NCBI RefSeq assembly: GCF_003584135.1
Contig: NZ_QXFI01000012.1
Coordinates: forward strand, 1 to 64,000
Length of the DNA: 64,000 bases
Direction: 5' to 3'
Origin: Flagellimonas pelagia
Lineage (GTDB): Bacteria; Bacteroidota; Bacteroidia; Flavobacteriales; Flavobacteriaceae
A program made the translations under genes and the position numbers. The notes beneath the pieces are model-generated. The model had not been told where the DNA came from and made no database searches. It saw only the letters and a list, made by a program, of their open reading frames with translations. Shown here one piece after another: positions 33,011 to 42,204 of the stretch (positions are counted from its first letter, which is position 1; each line of letters opens with the position of its first letter).

Positions 33011-33877
33011 ATGAAACTAAACCAACAACAAAAGAAAGAAGCCCATGATATGATGGAGCTTTGGGAAGATGATGTCCTGGAACGTTACCCCGAAAATGCC
33101 ACAAAATCCAAGGAAGAATTCCGTAATTACGATGATCCTGCCAGAGATACGGTTAGGGAATTCTACAAAATGAACCACACCTATCAAACCTATGATTTTG
33201 TGATGGAAAAGGAAAAAGAGTTCCTTTCCCTCAATCGCAGGGAAATGAGCCTTTGGGATGCCGTGGAATATTTGAACACTTTGGTGGATGATTCCGATCC
33301 CGATATTGATCTGGACCAGACCCAACACCTGTTGCAGACTTCCGAGGCCATTCGCGCCGACGGACATCCCGATTGGTTTGTGCTGACCGGGTTCTTGCAC
33401 GATTTGGGCAAAGTGCTCTGCTTGTTCGGCGAACCGCAATGGGCAGTAGTGGGCGATACCTTCCCAGTCGGCTGTAAATTCTCGGATAAAATTGTGTATC
33501 CGGAATTTTTCAAAACCAACCCGGATAATACCGATGAACGTTTCAACACCAAACTTGGCGTATACAAGGAAAATTGTGGGTTGAAGAATGTTCATATGTC
33601 CTGGGGTCATGACGAATACCTCTACCACATCATGAAGGATTATCTGCCCGAAGAAGGTTTGTATATGATCCGCTATCACAGTTTCTATTCCCAACACAGG
33701 GAACATGCCTACGATCATTTGATGGATGACCACGATCGGGCCATGTTCAAGTGGGTGGATAAATTCAATCCCTACGATCTTTATTCCAAGGCACCCGTAA
33801 AACCCAATGTAAAGGAACTACGCCCCTATTATGAGGATCTGGCTTCCAAATATCTGCCCGATACAATTCGGTTTTAG
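33011..33877 (+). CDS. Myo-inositol oxygenase (MIOX)
   Basis: A 288-residue cytosolic di-iron enzyme that cleaves myo-inositol to D-glucuronate with O2. All six metal ligands of the HD-type fold line up: H106 ([11 protein letters not shown]), H130 and D131 (GFLHDLGKV), H200 ([11 protein letters not shown]), H223 ([10 protein letters not shown]) and D256 (FNPYDLYSK). Length equals the animal enzyme. It is followed after three bases by a sodium-solute symporter, which would supply the inositol. MIOX is well known in eukaryotes and found in scattered bacteria including Bacteroidota. No other glucuronate genes are adjacent. Confidence 0.96.
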   Translation: MKLNQQQKKEAHDMMELWEDDVLERYPENATKSKEEFRNYDDPARDTVREFYKMNHTYQTYDFVMEKEKEFLSLNRREMSLWDAVEYLNTLVDDSDPDIDLDQTQHLLQTSEAIRADGHPDWFVLTGFLHDLGKVLCLFGEPQWAVVGDTFPVGCKFSDKIVYPEFFKTNPDNTDERFNTKLGVYKENCGLKNVHMSWGHDEYLYHIMKDYLPEEGLYMIRYHSFYSQHREHAYDHLMDDHDRAMFKWVDKFNPYDLYSKAPVKPNVKELRPYYEDLASKYLPDTIRF

Positions 33878-33880
33878 CGG

Positions 33881-35485
33881 ATGGTAGCATTCATTAGTTT
33901 TTTTGTGTTCACGGCATTTGTTGCCGCGTACTCCAGTTGGAAATTACGTAAGGACAACTTCTCCACTAAGGATGGTTATTTTTTGGGTGGACGAAGTTTG
34001 ACAGGCATTGTCATAGCCGGTTCCCTGTTGCTGACCAATATTTCCACCGAACATTTGGTGGGCATGAACGGGGATGCCTATAAACACGGGGCCATCATTG
34101 TGGCTTGGGAAGTAACCTCCGCGTTGGCCTTGGTGGCCGCGGCCCTGTACTTTGCACCAGGCTATCTACAAATGGGACTCACCACCATTCCCGAATTCCT
34201 TGAAAAACGTTTTGACGGATTGACCAGGACCATTATCGCCTTTTTGCTCATCATTTCCTTTGTATCCACTCTTTTGCCCATTGTGTTGTACTCGGGGGCC
34301 ATTAGCATTGAGCAGATTTTTGATATTTCCGGGTTGTTGGGCATCACCCAGACCGAAGGCCTTTGGTTAACCGTAATTGTTGTGGGCTTCATCGGTGCGG
34401 TTTATGCCATTTTTGGTGGATTGAAAATGGTCGCCTATACCGATACCATTAATGGTTTTGGACTTTTGATAGCTGGAATTTCCATTCCGTTATTGGCCTT
34501 GTGGAACATTGGGGATGGCAATATTCTGGAAGGACTCCGTTTGGTTTTTGAAAAAGCTCCGGAAAAATTCAATGTGGTCAGTGATGAAGTTTCGGTGGGA
34601 CCAGGCTCCCGTGATTCCATCATGCCCTTTGGTGTCTTGTTTACGGGATTGATCATTAACCAGCTGTATTTTTGGACCATGCACCAATCCATCATCCAGC
34701 GGGTTTTAGGAGCAGTAAACTTGAAAGAAGCCCAGAAAGGATTGTTGTATGCAGGACTCTTGAAGATTTTGATTCCCTTAATCATTGTCCTCCCCGGCAT
34801 TATTGCCTTCTATTATTTCAACGATTCATTTTACGATAAAAAAGAACTCGTTTACCCCAGTTTGGTGAAACAAGTATTACCTTTTTGGATGACAGGCTTC
34901 TTTGTTGCCGTTTTGATGGGAGCCATCTTGAGCACCTTCAACAGTGCGTTGAACAGTGCAGCTACCATTTTCAGTTTGGGTATTTATAAACGTTACATCA
35001 ATAAAAATGCGAACGAAAACCGATTGGTCAAGATTGGTAAATCAACCTCCGCATTGTTGGCCTTGTTTGCCATCGGGATTGCACCGTTCATCGCCCATGC
35101 CCCTAGAGGACTTTACCAATTGTTACAACAGCTGAACGGAATTTTCTTCATCCCCATGGCAACTGTAATCCTAGCAGGATTCTTTTTGCCCAAGGTATCC
35201 GCCAAAGCAGCTAAAATTGGTTTGTTGTTCGGTTTGTTCTTCTATGTTTTCACCAATTTTATTTGGCAAGTGGATATGCACTACGTCCATATTTGGGGCA
35301 TTGAATTTGTTCTCAATATTATGGTCATGCTTTTGGTCTCAAAATTCTATCCAAGGACCAATTCCTTCAGCATTACAAACATTGGTGTGGTGGATGTAAC
35401 CCAATGGAAGTATGCCAAAGGTTTCAGCATATTTTTGGTAGTGGCCACGCTAGCGGTTTACATTTTATTGGGTCATGTAGGATAG
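33881..35485 (+). CDS. Sodium:solute symporter (SSS/SGLT family), probably for inositol
   Basis: A 534-residue inner-membrane protein with about fourteen helices and the SSS signature regions (GGRSLTGIVIAGSLLLTNIS, FGGLKMVAYTDTINGFGLLI, GAILSTFNSALNSAATIFS). It starts three bases after the MIOX stop, so the two are an operon. Family members take up sugars, inositol, amino acids and similar solutes with Na+. The neighbour makes myo-inositol the best guess for its substrate. The C-terminal cytosolic tail is short and nothing looks broken. Confidence 0.92.
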   Translation: MVAFISFFVFTAFVAAYSSWKLRKDNFSTKDGYFLGGRSLTGIVIAGSLLLTNISTEHLVGMNGDAYKHGAIIVAWEVTSALALVAAALYFAPGYLQMGLTTIPEFLEKRFDGLTRTIIAFLLIISFVSTLLPIVLYSGAISIEQIFDISGLLGITQTEGLWLTVIVVGFIGAVYAIFGGLKMVAYTDTINGFGLLIAGISIPLLALWNIGDGNILEGLRLVFEKAPEKFNVVSDEVSVGPGSRDSIMPFGVLFTGLIINQLYFWTMHQSIIQRVLGAVNLKEAQKGLLYAGLLKILIPLIIVLPGIIAFYYFNDSFYDKKELVYPSLVKQVLPFWMTGFFVAVLMGAILSTFNSALNSAATIFSLGIYKRYINKNANENRLVKIGKSTSALLALFAIGIAPFIAHAPRGLYQLLQQLNGIFFIPMATVILAGFFLPKVSAKAAKIGLLFGLFFYVFTNFIWQVDMHYVHIWGIEFVLNIMVMLLVSKFYPRTNSFSITNIGVVDVTQWKYAKGFSIFLVVATLAVYILLGHVG

Positions 35486-35534
35486 TTCCAAAACTTGATT
35501 CCCAACTACAGTTTTCAATGTGTATTTTTACGCC

Positions 35535-36677
35535 ATGACCCAATACGACTACATTATTGTGGGTGCCGGTGCAGCTGGACTTTTATTGGCCGATGCCATG
35601 GGAACTGATGCTTTCTTTTCCTACAAATCCATTTTAATTTTGGAAAAAGAACCTAAAAACCAGAATGACCGCACTTGGTGTTTTTGGGAAAAAGGAGAAG
35701 GTCAGTTTGATTTTTTGATGCACCAATCATGGGACCAAATTCTTGTTGCGGGGGAAAACCTGGAATTACGAACATCCATTGCCCCGTACACCTACAAAAT
35801 GATTCGTGGGGCTGATTTTTACCAACACTTCGTCTCCAAGGTAAAAGCCAATCCTAATATCACTTGGAATCAGGAAAATGTAGTGGATATTCGGAAGGAA
35901 GATAGTCGAGTTATCATCACCACGGAACACTTCACCTATGTTGGTGAATGTGTTTTTTCAAGCCTGTATGATAAGGATGTAGTTGCCCAACAAATGAAGT
36001 ATCCATTACTGCAACAACACTTTCTGGGATGGACAATTAAAACCGACCATTCGGTTTTTAAAACGAATACGGCCACTTTTATGGACTTTTCAATTCCCCA
36101 AAACGGCAATACCCGGTTTATGTACGTACTCCCCTTTTCAGAAACCGAAGCATTGGTGGAATACACCTTGTTTTCTGAACATCTTCTGGAAAAAGAAGCA
36201 TACGAAGATGCCATCAAAAATTATATTGAAGAAAAGTTTCCTGGCACCATATATACCATCCAAGAGAAGGAATTCGGAACCATTCCCATGACCTGCTATC
36301 CCTTTCATCATAAAAATACCGAACGGATTTTTCATATTGGCATTGCAGGCGGATGGGCCAAACCCAGTACCGGTTTTACCTTTTTTAATACAAGTAAACA
36401 GATCATAAAATTGGTGGAGCATTTGAAAATGGGGAAGCCGCTTTCCAAATTCCATCAAAAAAACAGGTTTGGATTTTACGATATGCTTTTGTTGGACATT
36501 CTGTACAAAAACAACCATTTGGGAGCGTCCATTTTTACATCCCTGTTCAAAAAAAGAAAAGCATCCCTGATCCTGAAATTTTTAGGTAATGAGACCAATC
36601 TTTGGGAAGAATTACAGATTGTAACGGCGCCAAAACCGATGCCCTTTATTAAAGCATTGGTCAACCGGATTTTTTAA
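35535..36677 (+). CDS. crtY: Lycopene cyclase, CrtY type
   Basis: A 380-residue FAD-dependent, membrane-associated enzyme that closes the beta-rings of lycopene to beta-carotene. It begins with a dinucleotide motif (DYIIVGAGAAGLLLADAM), has the CrtY hallmark RTWCFWE, and near the end GGWAKPSTGFTFFNTS. I choose the ATG at 35535. The GTG at 35520 would add only five residues, and a TATTTTTA near -7 element ends four bases before 35535, much like the SCO gene. It overlaps the convergent polyprenyl synthase gene by four bases at the stop codons. Other crt genes are not in the window. Confidence 0.94.
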   Translation: MTQYDYIIVGAGAAGLLLADAMGTDAFFSYKSILILEKEPKNQNDRTWCFWEKGEGQFDFLMHQSWDQILVAGENLELRTSIAPYTYKMIRGADFYQHFVSKVKANPNITWNQENVVDIRKEDSRVIITTEHFTYVGECVFSSLYDKDVVAQQMKYPLLQQHFLGWTIKTDHSVFKTNTATFMDFSIPQNGNTRFMYVLPFSETEALVEYTLFSEHLLEKEAYEDAIKNYIEEKFPGTIYTIQEKEFGTIPMTCYPFHHKNTERIFHIGIAGGWAKPSTGFTFFNTSKQIIKLVEHLKMGKPLSKFHQKNRFGFYDMLLLDILYKNNHLGASIFTSLFKKRKASLILKFLGNETNLWEELQIVTAPKPMPFIKALVNRIF

Positions 36678-37657
36678 ACAGTTCGTTGCATCAAACTTTC
36701 CCCGAATTGCCTTAAAAGTTGTTTGCTGCTATCGGGCAAATTCAGTTCATCCAAAGTTTTATACGCTTTTTGCGTATAAGATTCAATTTCATATTTAGCA
36801 TCCTCCACGGCCCCGCTTTCCATAAAAATCGATTTTACTGCTTGGACTTTGATGGTCGAATCTTCTGGTTTAATAGAATACAAATGCAACAGGCTTTCCC
36901 GATTTTGTTGGTTTGCTTTTTCAAGGGAACGCAGATACAAAAAGGTCTTTTTGTTCTCCATGATATCCCCTCCAACCTGTTTTCCAAAAGTTTCAGGATC
37001 CCCAAAGGCATCCAAATAATCATCCTTCAACTGAAAGGCAATTCCAAGATTACGACCGAATTCGTAAATAGCAGATGATTCCTTTTCCGGGGCCTTGGCA
37101 ATGATCGCCCCCATTTTCATGGCAGCCGCCACCAGTACCGAGGTCTTATATTCTATCATTTTAAGATATTCTGGGATGGTTACATCGTCCCTCGTCTCAA
37201 AATCCACATCATATTGTTGGCCCTCGCAAACTTCTATGGCAGTCTTGCTAAAAAGCGTAGTCAGTTCCTTGAATATTTCAGGCGGATAGCTTTCAAAAAA
37301 TTGATAGGATAGGATCAACATGGCATCTCCGGACAAAATACCTGTGTTGATGTCCCACTTTTCATGCACGGTGACCTTCCCGCGGCGCAACGGGGCATCA
37401 TCCATAATATCATCATGTACCAACGAAAAATTGTGGAACATTTCAATGGCCAATGCGGCATCCATGGCTTCTTCAACCTTTCCACCAAAAAGTTCAGTGG
37501 TCATCAACGTTAAAATGGGCCTGAGCCGTTTCCCACCCAAACCTAAAATATACTGGATTGGTTCGTAAAGGTTTTTGGGTTCGGTAACCTGCGACCTTTT
37601 TTCCAAATGTACCAAAAATGGGTCCTTATACCTGTCGATGAATTCGGTTTTTGCCAT
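36674..37657 (-). CDS. Polyprenyl (geranylgeranyl-type) diphosphate synthase
   Basis: A 327-residue trans-prenyltransferase. The first Asp-rich motif reads HDDIMDDAPLRRG and the second LKDDYLDAFGD, both complete. It condenses IPP with allylic diphosphates; the adjacent crtY suggests geranylgeranyl diphosphate for carotenoids, though ubiquinone or menaquinone side-chain synthesis is also possible. A TATTTTTG element ends five bases before its ATG at 37657, pointing to a leaderless transcript. The gene ends overlapping crtY tail to tail. Confidence 0.93.
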   Translation of the reverse strand: MAKTEFIDRYKDPFLVHLEKRSQVTEPKNLYEPIQYILGLGGKRLRPILTLMTTELFGGKVEEAMDAALAIEMFHNFSLVHDDIMDDAPLRRGKVTVHEKWDINTGILSGDAMLILSYQFFESYPPEIFKELTTLFSKTAIEVCEGQQYDVDFETRDDVTIPEYLKMIEYKTSVLVAAAMKMGAIIAKAPEKESSAIYEFGRNLGIAFQLKDDYLDAFGDPETFGKQVGGDIMENKKTFLYLRSLEKANQQNRESLLHLYSIKPEDSTIKVQAVKSIFMESGAVEDAKYEIESYTQKAYKTLDELNLPDSSKQLLRQFGESLMQRTV

Positions 37658-37662
37658 GGCGT

Positions 37663-37670
37663 CAAAAATA
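37663..37670 (-). promoter_or_regulatory. -7 element (TATTTTTG) five bases before the prenyl synthase ATG
   Basis: Perfect TAnnTTTG on the minus strand directly before the start codon. The mRNA would have almost no leader. The -33 region is poorly conserved. Confidence 0.5.
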
Positions 37671-37833
37671 CATGCAAAAAATCAAAAAATCGTCTCAACC
37701 TTCATGAATACTTCGCGTTTGGAAGCATCCTAAAGCCTAAAACGGCATCCCTTAAAAAATTTTTGCCCAAAAAATGCAATAGATTTGAAATCCTTCGTCT
37801 CTATAGTTGAAGACAGCAACCAGTCCTATTTAA

Positions 37834-38382
37834 ATGGCAGCCAAAACAGAAAACCATAATAACCTCACTACTTTTTTCAACGACGAATATGGGTCGTTGA
37901 GATCGTACGTGCAATCCAAAATCCGGGATACCTCGGAGCGGGATGCGGAGGATATTGTGCAGGACGTTGCCCTTCGGATCTTTTCGCGGCCAGATGATGC
38001 CATTCCCATTACCAACGTGGGTGGGTTTGTGTACAACGCCATACGAAACAGGATCATTGATATTATGCGGGGGAAAAAAGAACGAAAGCTCCCCAGCGAG
38101 GACATCGATGGACAGTGGCAGGAATTTGCGGAACTGTTCTACGGTGATGCGGACAACAGCTATTCCCCAGAAATGGAAGCAGCCCTAAAAAAAGCGGTCT
38201 CCGATCTGAAGCCAGCCTACAGGGACATCATCATAGCTGTGGATTTTGAAGGATATACCTATAAAGAGATATCCGAACGGACCGGGATACCCTCTGGAAC
38301 ACTGATGTCCAGGAGGCACCGTGCCATGTCGGAATTGTCAAAAACATTGGAAAATATAAAAGAATTTAATTATGGAACGTAA
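37834..38382 (+). CDS. RNA polymerase ECF-type sigma factor
   Basis: A 182-residue sigma factor. Region 2 is at about residues 15-80 (SLRSYVQSKIRDTSERDAEDIVQDVALRIF, then VGGFVYNAIRNRIIDIMRGKK), and region 4 at about 120-175 (PAYRDIIIAVDFEGYTYKEISE, GIPSGTLMSRRHRAMSELSK). There is no classical anti-sigma gene next to it; instead a small Gly-rich membrane protein overlaps its end by 11 bases. A TAGATTTG element occurs at 37780-37787. What it controls is not shown. Confidence 0.92.
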   Translation: MAAKTENHNNLTTFFNDEYGSLRSYVQSKIRDTSERDAEDIVQDVALRIFSRPDDAIPITNVGGFVYNAIRNRIIDIMRGKKERKLPSEDIDGQWQEFAELFYGDADNSYSPEMEAALKKAVSDLKPAYRDIIIAVDFEGYTYKEISERTGIPSGTLMSRRHRAMSELSKTLENIKEFNYGT

Positions 38383-38806
38383 AAAAGAATTTGAAAGGAG
38401 AGTTGAAAAAAATGTGGAGCACTATGTAAAAAAGGTGGTCAAGGTCATAGCCATGGTCATACTGGCAGTTGCATTCTTCCTATTGGCCAATTATGTGTTG
38501 ATGCGTTTGTGGAACTGGTTGATGCCAGATCTCTTTGGACTATCCATCATAACCTACTGGCAGGCCCTTGGAATCTTCATCATTGCCAAACTCCTCTTCG
38601 GATTTGGAGGTGGCGGTGGAAAAAAAGGTGGTGGACCTCGTCACAAAAGGAAGTTCAATGCATCCAAGCGCTGTGGTTCCATGCGAAGGGATTTTGAAGA
38701 GTGGAAACACTATGACCAGTTTTGGAAAGAAGAAGGGGAACAGTCCTTCAAAGCTTATGTAGAAAAAATCAAAAACGAAAATCATGATAAATCAGAACAA
38801 GAATAA
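38372..38806 (+). CDS. Small Gly-rich membrane protein overlapping the sigma gene
   Basis: A 144-residue protein with two hydrophobic stretches, about residues 22-45 (VIAMVILAVAFFLLANYVLMRLW) and 62-77 (QALGIFIIAKLLFGFG), then a glycine-rich linker (GFGGGGGKKGGGPRHKRK) and a charged helical tail. It begins inside the sigma factor gene, so translation is coupled. By position it may be the sigma factor's membrane partner, but it has no zinc anti-sigma motif. I do not know a family function. Confidence 0.84.
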   Translation: MERKKEFERRVEKNVEHYVKKVVKVIAMVILAVAFFLLANYVLMRLWNWLMPDLFGLSIITYWQALGIFIIAKLLFGFGGGGGKKGGGPRHKRKFNASKRCGSMRRDFEEWKHYDQFWKEEGEQSFKAYVEKIKNENHDKSEQE

Positions 38807-38933
38807 TTCCAAAAACCGGTATTTACTCCGTTTCAGCCCCTTCTTTTGGCGGTTGGGCGGTACTACAGGAGGTTCTAAAGATAATGGGCCGCATATTCGC
38901 CCCCTATTTAGCAATGTAGAAGAAACCCAGTAG
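38784..38933 (+). CDS. Possible 49-residue small protein after the Gly-rich gene
   Basis: An ATG at 38784, overlapping the end of the upstream gene, opens a 50-codon frame ending with TAG at 38931-38933. The peptide has a basic N-terminus, a short FSPFFWRLGG segment, and an acidic end. It could be a third operon member or a chance ORF. Evidence is position only. Confidence 0.25.
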   Translation: MINQNKNNSKNRYLLRFSPFFWRLGGTTGGSKDNGPHIRPLFSNVEETQ

Positions 38934-38983
38934 AACAAACCATTAAGCCCTCGTTAAAAAAATGTAAAACCAAGGAAACTTTT

Positions 38984-39014
38984 TTTGTTTTTAAAGTTTC
39001 CATGCCTACATTTG
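38984..39014 (+). promoter_or_regulatory. Bacteroidota-type promoter of the TetR-efflux operon
   Basis: TTTG (38984-38987), 19 bases, TACATTTG (39007-39014). Both boxes match the consensus fully. The ATG at 39024 lies nine bases after the -7 box, so transcription starts only a few bases before it. This excludes the upstream ATG at 38985, which is inside the -33 box. Confidence 0.87.
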
Positions 39015-39023
39015 CCGCTCATT

Positions 39024-39629
39024 ATGAGGGAGAAGATTATACAAAAAGCAACGGACATGTTCTTAAACCTTGGTTTTAAGAGCATTACCATGGATGATTT
39101 GGCCAATGAAATGGGAATATCGAAAAAGACCATTTATTCCCATTTTAAGAACAAGACCGAGTTGGTACAGGAAACCACCATGTCCATGTCGGATTTCATT
39201 ACCTGCGGCATCGATAACATCATAGCCCTGGAAAAAAACCCGATTGAAGAATTATATGAGATCAAAAAATTCATCATGGTGCATTTGAAGGACGAAAAAT
39301 CATCCCCATTGTACCAATTACAGAAATATTATCCAAAGATCCATTCCTCATTGAAGGAAATCCAGTTTGAGTGTACGCACCGTTGTGTGGCTGAAAATGT
39401 AAAAAGGGGAATGGAAATGGGAATTTATCGTGATAATCTCAATGTGGAATTCGTATCGCGCATCTATTTCACGGGAGTCATGAGCATTAAGGACAATAAT
39501 GTTTTTCCCACGGAGATTTTCAGCAGGGCCGAATTATTGGACTATTATCTCGAATACCACCTGAGGGGAATCGTAACACCCAAGGGAAGAAACATACTAA
39601 ACTCTATCATCAATTCAAATCAAGAATAA
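39024..39629 (+). CDS. TetR/AcrR-family transcriptional regulator
   Basis: A 201-residue repressor with an N-terminal TetR helix-turn-helix (KSITMDDLANEMGISKKTIYSHF) and a helical ligand-binding domain. It is the first gene of an operon with tolC-, acrA- and acrB-like genes, one base apart from the next, and probably controls it. I use the ATG at 39024 because a full promoter lies just upstream. The ligand is unknown. Confidence 0.93.
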   Translation: MREKIIQKATDMFLNLGFKSITMDDLANEMGISKKTIYSHFKNKTELVQETTMSMSDFITCGIDNIIALEKNPIEELYEIKKFIMVHLKDEKSSPLYQLQKYYPKIHSSLKEIQFECTHRCVAENVKRGMEMGIYRDNLNVEFVSRIYFTGVMSIKDNNVFPTEIFSRAELLDYYLEYHLRGIVTPKGRNILNSIINSNQE

Positions 39630-40961
39630 ATGCGAACAACCCTTATCAGTCTAATGTTACTATTGCCCTGGCTGGCCTCGGCCCAGGATACCATCCCAAA
39701 TTTCAGTTTGGATGGGGCCATTGCCTACGCCTTGGAGCACAACTATAGCGCCATCAATGCCTCTAGGGACATAGTGGATGCCCAAAAGCAAAAGTGGGAA
39801 ACCATTGCCACGGGCCTACCACAGATTTCCGGAGCGGTAAGCTATCAGAACCAATTGAAACAGCCCGTATCCCAGATTCCTGCGGAATTCTTTGGAGGCG
39901 AACCCGGCACGTACCAAGAAGTGGTCTTTGGTCAAAAGCAGTCCATGACTGCATCGGCCACCTTGAGACAACAAATCTTCGATGGTTCCTACATTGTGGG
40001 GGTACAGGCCACCAAGACCTTTTTGGAGTACAGCCAGAACAACAAGGAGAAAACCGAGTTGGAGGTTAGAAAATCCGTGGTGGAAGCCTATGGCAATGTG
40101 CTGTTGGCCCAAGAAAGCGTGCAAATTTCCGAAAAGAACAAGGCCACTTTGGAAAAGAATCTTTACGAGACTAAACGTATCTATGAAAATGGCTTGGGAG
40201 ATGAGGAAAGTGTGGATCAGTTGCAGATTACCCTTTCTTCGGTGGATAACCAGTTGAAGAATGCCAAGCGTTTGGAACTCATTACGCTGCAAATGCTCAA
40301 TTTGGTTTTGGGTTTACCCATAGAGACTCCTACGGTTTTGACCGAAAACCTGGATGACCTTACCCAACGTCAAATAGACCTAGGTCTTTTGGACAGCGAG
40401 TTCACTATTGAAAACAATGTCGATTACAAAATGGCAATCAATTTGAACGAGCAGAGGGCCCTTGAACTGAAATTGGCCAAAAGTTACGCCTTACCTACTT
40501 TGAATGCATTTGTGAATTACGGTGGGAACTCTTTCAGTAATGATTTCTCATTCTTGAACAGTGGCCAAAAATGGTTCGGTTCCTCCATTTTGGGAGTGGA
40601 CCTGAACATCCCCATTTTCAGTTCCTTCAAGAGAAGTGCAGGTACCCAGCGCGCCAAAATTGCGCTGGACAAGGCCAAAACACAGTTTACCGAGGCCCAA
40701 GCGCAAATCCGACTTCAATTGGAAAGTGCCAAGAGTGATTATATCCTTGCCATTGAGCAGTATGGCACCTTCAAGGAAAATTTGGAACTCGCGGAACGTA
40801 TCGAAAAGAAAAACCAAATCAAATACGCCGAGGGTCTTGCCACCAGCTTTGACCTAAGACAGGCGCAAACACAGTTGTACACCAGTCAACAGGAATATCT
40901 ACAATCCATGGTAGATGTCATCAACAAGAAAACCGAACTGGAAACCATATTAAACAAATGA
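39630..40961 (+). CDS. TolC-family outer-membrane efflux protein
   Basis: A 443-residue protein with a signal peptide (LISLMLLLPWLASAQ) and the two-fold repeated coiled-coil arms of TolC factors (for example NKATLEKNLYETKRIYENGLGDEESVDQLQ, NLELAERIEKKNQIKYAEGLATSFDLRQAQ). It forms the outer-membrane channel for the RND pump encoded two genes later. It follows the TetR gene directly (TAAATG) and its stop overlaps a possible ATG of the adaptor gene. Confidence 0.94.
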   Translation: MRTTLISLMLLLPWLASAQDTIPNFSLDGAIAYALEHNYSAINASRDIVDAQKQKWETIATGLPQISGAVSYQNQLKQPVSQIPAEFFGGEPGTYQEVVFGQKQSMTASATLRQQIFDGSYIVGVQATKTFLEYSQNNKEKTELEVRKSVVEAYGNVLLAQESVQISEKNKATLEKNLYETKRIYENGLGDEESVDQLQITLSSVDNQLKNAKRLELITLQMLNLVLGLPIETPTVLTENLDDLTQRQIDLGLLDSEFTIENNVDYKMAINLNEQRALELKLAKSYALPTLNAFVNYGGNSFSNDFSFLNSGQKWFGSSILGVDLNIPIFSSFKRSAGTQRAKIALDKAKTQFTEAQAQIRLQLESAKSDYILAIEQYGTFKENLELAERIEKKNQIKYAEGLATSFDLRQAQTQLYTSQQEYLQSMVDVINKKTELETILNK

Positions 40962-40984
40962 TCACAAGAGAAAACCATTCCATC

Positions 40985-42160
40985 ATGAAAAAGACTATAT
41001 ATATAACACTAACAGCGGCAGTTTTGGCTTCTTGCGGGGGCGGCAGCAACAAATCTTTGGAAAAAGTACTTGCCAGCAACGACCTTGATGCCATACGTGC
41101 CAAGCATGTGGAAATTTCCAAAGAGCACAAGGCCTTGGAAATGCAGCTCAATTCCTTGGATTCCGTAATCGCCCTATTGGACGATTCCGCCAAATTGCCA
41201 TTAGTGACCACCATACAGGTACATCCGCAAAAATTCGACCACTATTTGGAGCTTCAAGGAGATGTGATGACCAAACAGAACGTGCTCATCTATCCTGAAA
41301 TGGCCGGTACCTTGAACCATGTGTATGTAAAAGAGGGACAAAAAGTGGCCAAGGGTCAAATATTGGCTAGCATAGACGATGGTGGCCTGTCCAGCCAATT
41401 AGCGCAGCTTAAGACCCAAGCAGAGCTGAGCAAGACCACTTTTGAACGTCAAAAAAGACTTTGGGAACAGAACATCGGTTCCGAAATCCAGTACCTACAG
41501 GCCAAGACCAATTACGAGGCCCAAGAAAGTGCCGTGAAGCAAATGGAAAGCCAAGTGGCCAAATCGACCATCAGGGCCCCTTTTGCTGGAATCATAGACG
41601 ACGTGATCAAAGATCAAGGCACGGTGGTTGCCCCTGGAGCAGGTTCGGAGGTGTTCCGTATCGTGAACCTTTCCAATATGTATGTTGAAGTGGAAGTTCC
41701 TGAAAGCCACCTCCCCAATGTAAACCCAGGAAAAGACGTAAAAGTATATTTTCCTGTATTGGGCGACAGTGTTGCCACCAAAATCAGGGAAACCGGAAAC
41801 TTCATCAATCCGAGCAATAGATCGTTCACTGCTGAAATCCCCGTACCTAGCCACGATGGCAAGATCAAACCGAACCTAACGGCGAGGGTCATGATCAATG
41901 ACTATACCAGCGAAAATGCCATTCTTATTCCCCAAAGCATCCTCTCGGAAAATGCCAATGGTGAACAATATGTGTTCTTGGTAGAAGCAGATTCCATTGA
42001 GAACGACCCAGTGGCCAAAAAGGTGGTCATTACCACAGGTAAGACCCAAGGGGATTTTGTGGAAGTACTTTCCGGAATCAACAGTGGCGATGCCATTATT
42101 GATGAAGGTGCCCGAAGTGTGAAAGAGGGACAAAAAGTGAAGATCAAAAATATCCAGTAA
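40985..42160 (+). CDS. RND periplasmic adaptor (AcrA/MexA type), lipoprotein
   Basis: A 391-residue membrane-fusion protein. The ATG at 40985 gives a lipoprotein signal peptide ending LAAVLASC; the upstream ATG at 40958, overlapping the tolC stop, would add nine residues before it. Following an N-terminal helical coil (about 35-65) come the lipoyl halves and hairpin (KVAKGQILASIDDGGLSSQL, LWEQNIGSEIQYLQAKTNYEAQ, STIRAPFAGIIDDV) and beta-barrel domains. It links the RND pump and the TolC protein of this operon. Confidence 0.93.
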   Translation: MKKTIYITLTAAVLASCGGGSNKSLEKVLASNDLDAIRAKHVEISKEHKALEMQLNSLDSVIALLDDSAKLPLVTTIQVHPQKFDHYLELQGDVMTKQNVLIYPEMAGTLNHVYVKEGQKVAKGQILASIDDGGLSSQLAQLKTQAELSKTTFERQKRLWEQNIGSEIQYLQAKTNYEAQESAVKQMESQVAKSTIRAPFAGIIDDVIKDQGTVVAPGAGSEVFRIVNLSNMYVEVEVPESHLPNVNPGKDVKVYFPVLGDSVATKIRETGNFINPSNRSFTAEIPVPSHDGKIKPNLTARVMINDYTSENAILIPQSILSENANGEQYVFLVEADSIENDPVAKKVVITTGKTQGDFVEVLSGINSGDAIIDEGARSVKEGQKVKIKNIQ

Positions 42161-42204
42161 TAGGATCCAACGTCTATCAACCATAGACCAAAGACTTAAA
42201 AAAT

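Noticed and set aside
38985..39024. ATG at 38985 as TetR start
   Set aside because: It is inside the -33 box of a consensus promoter; the ATG at 39024 fits the TetR N-terminus.
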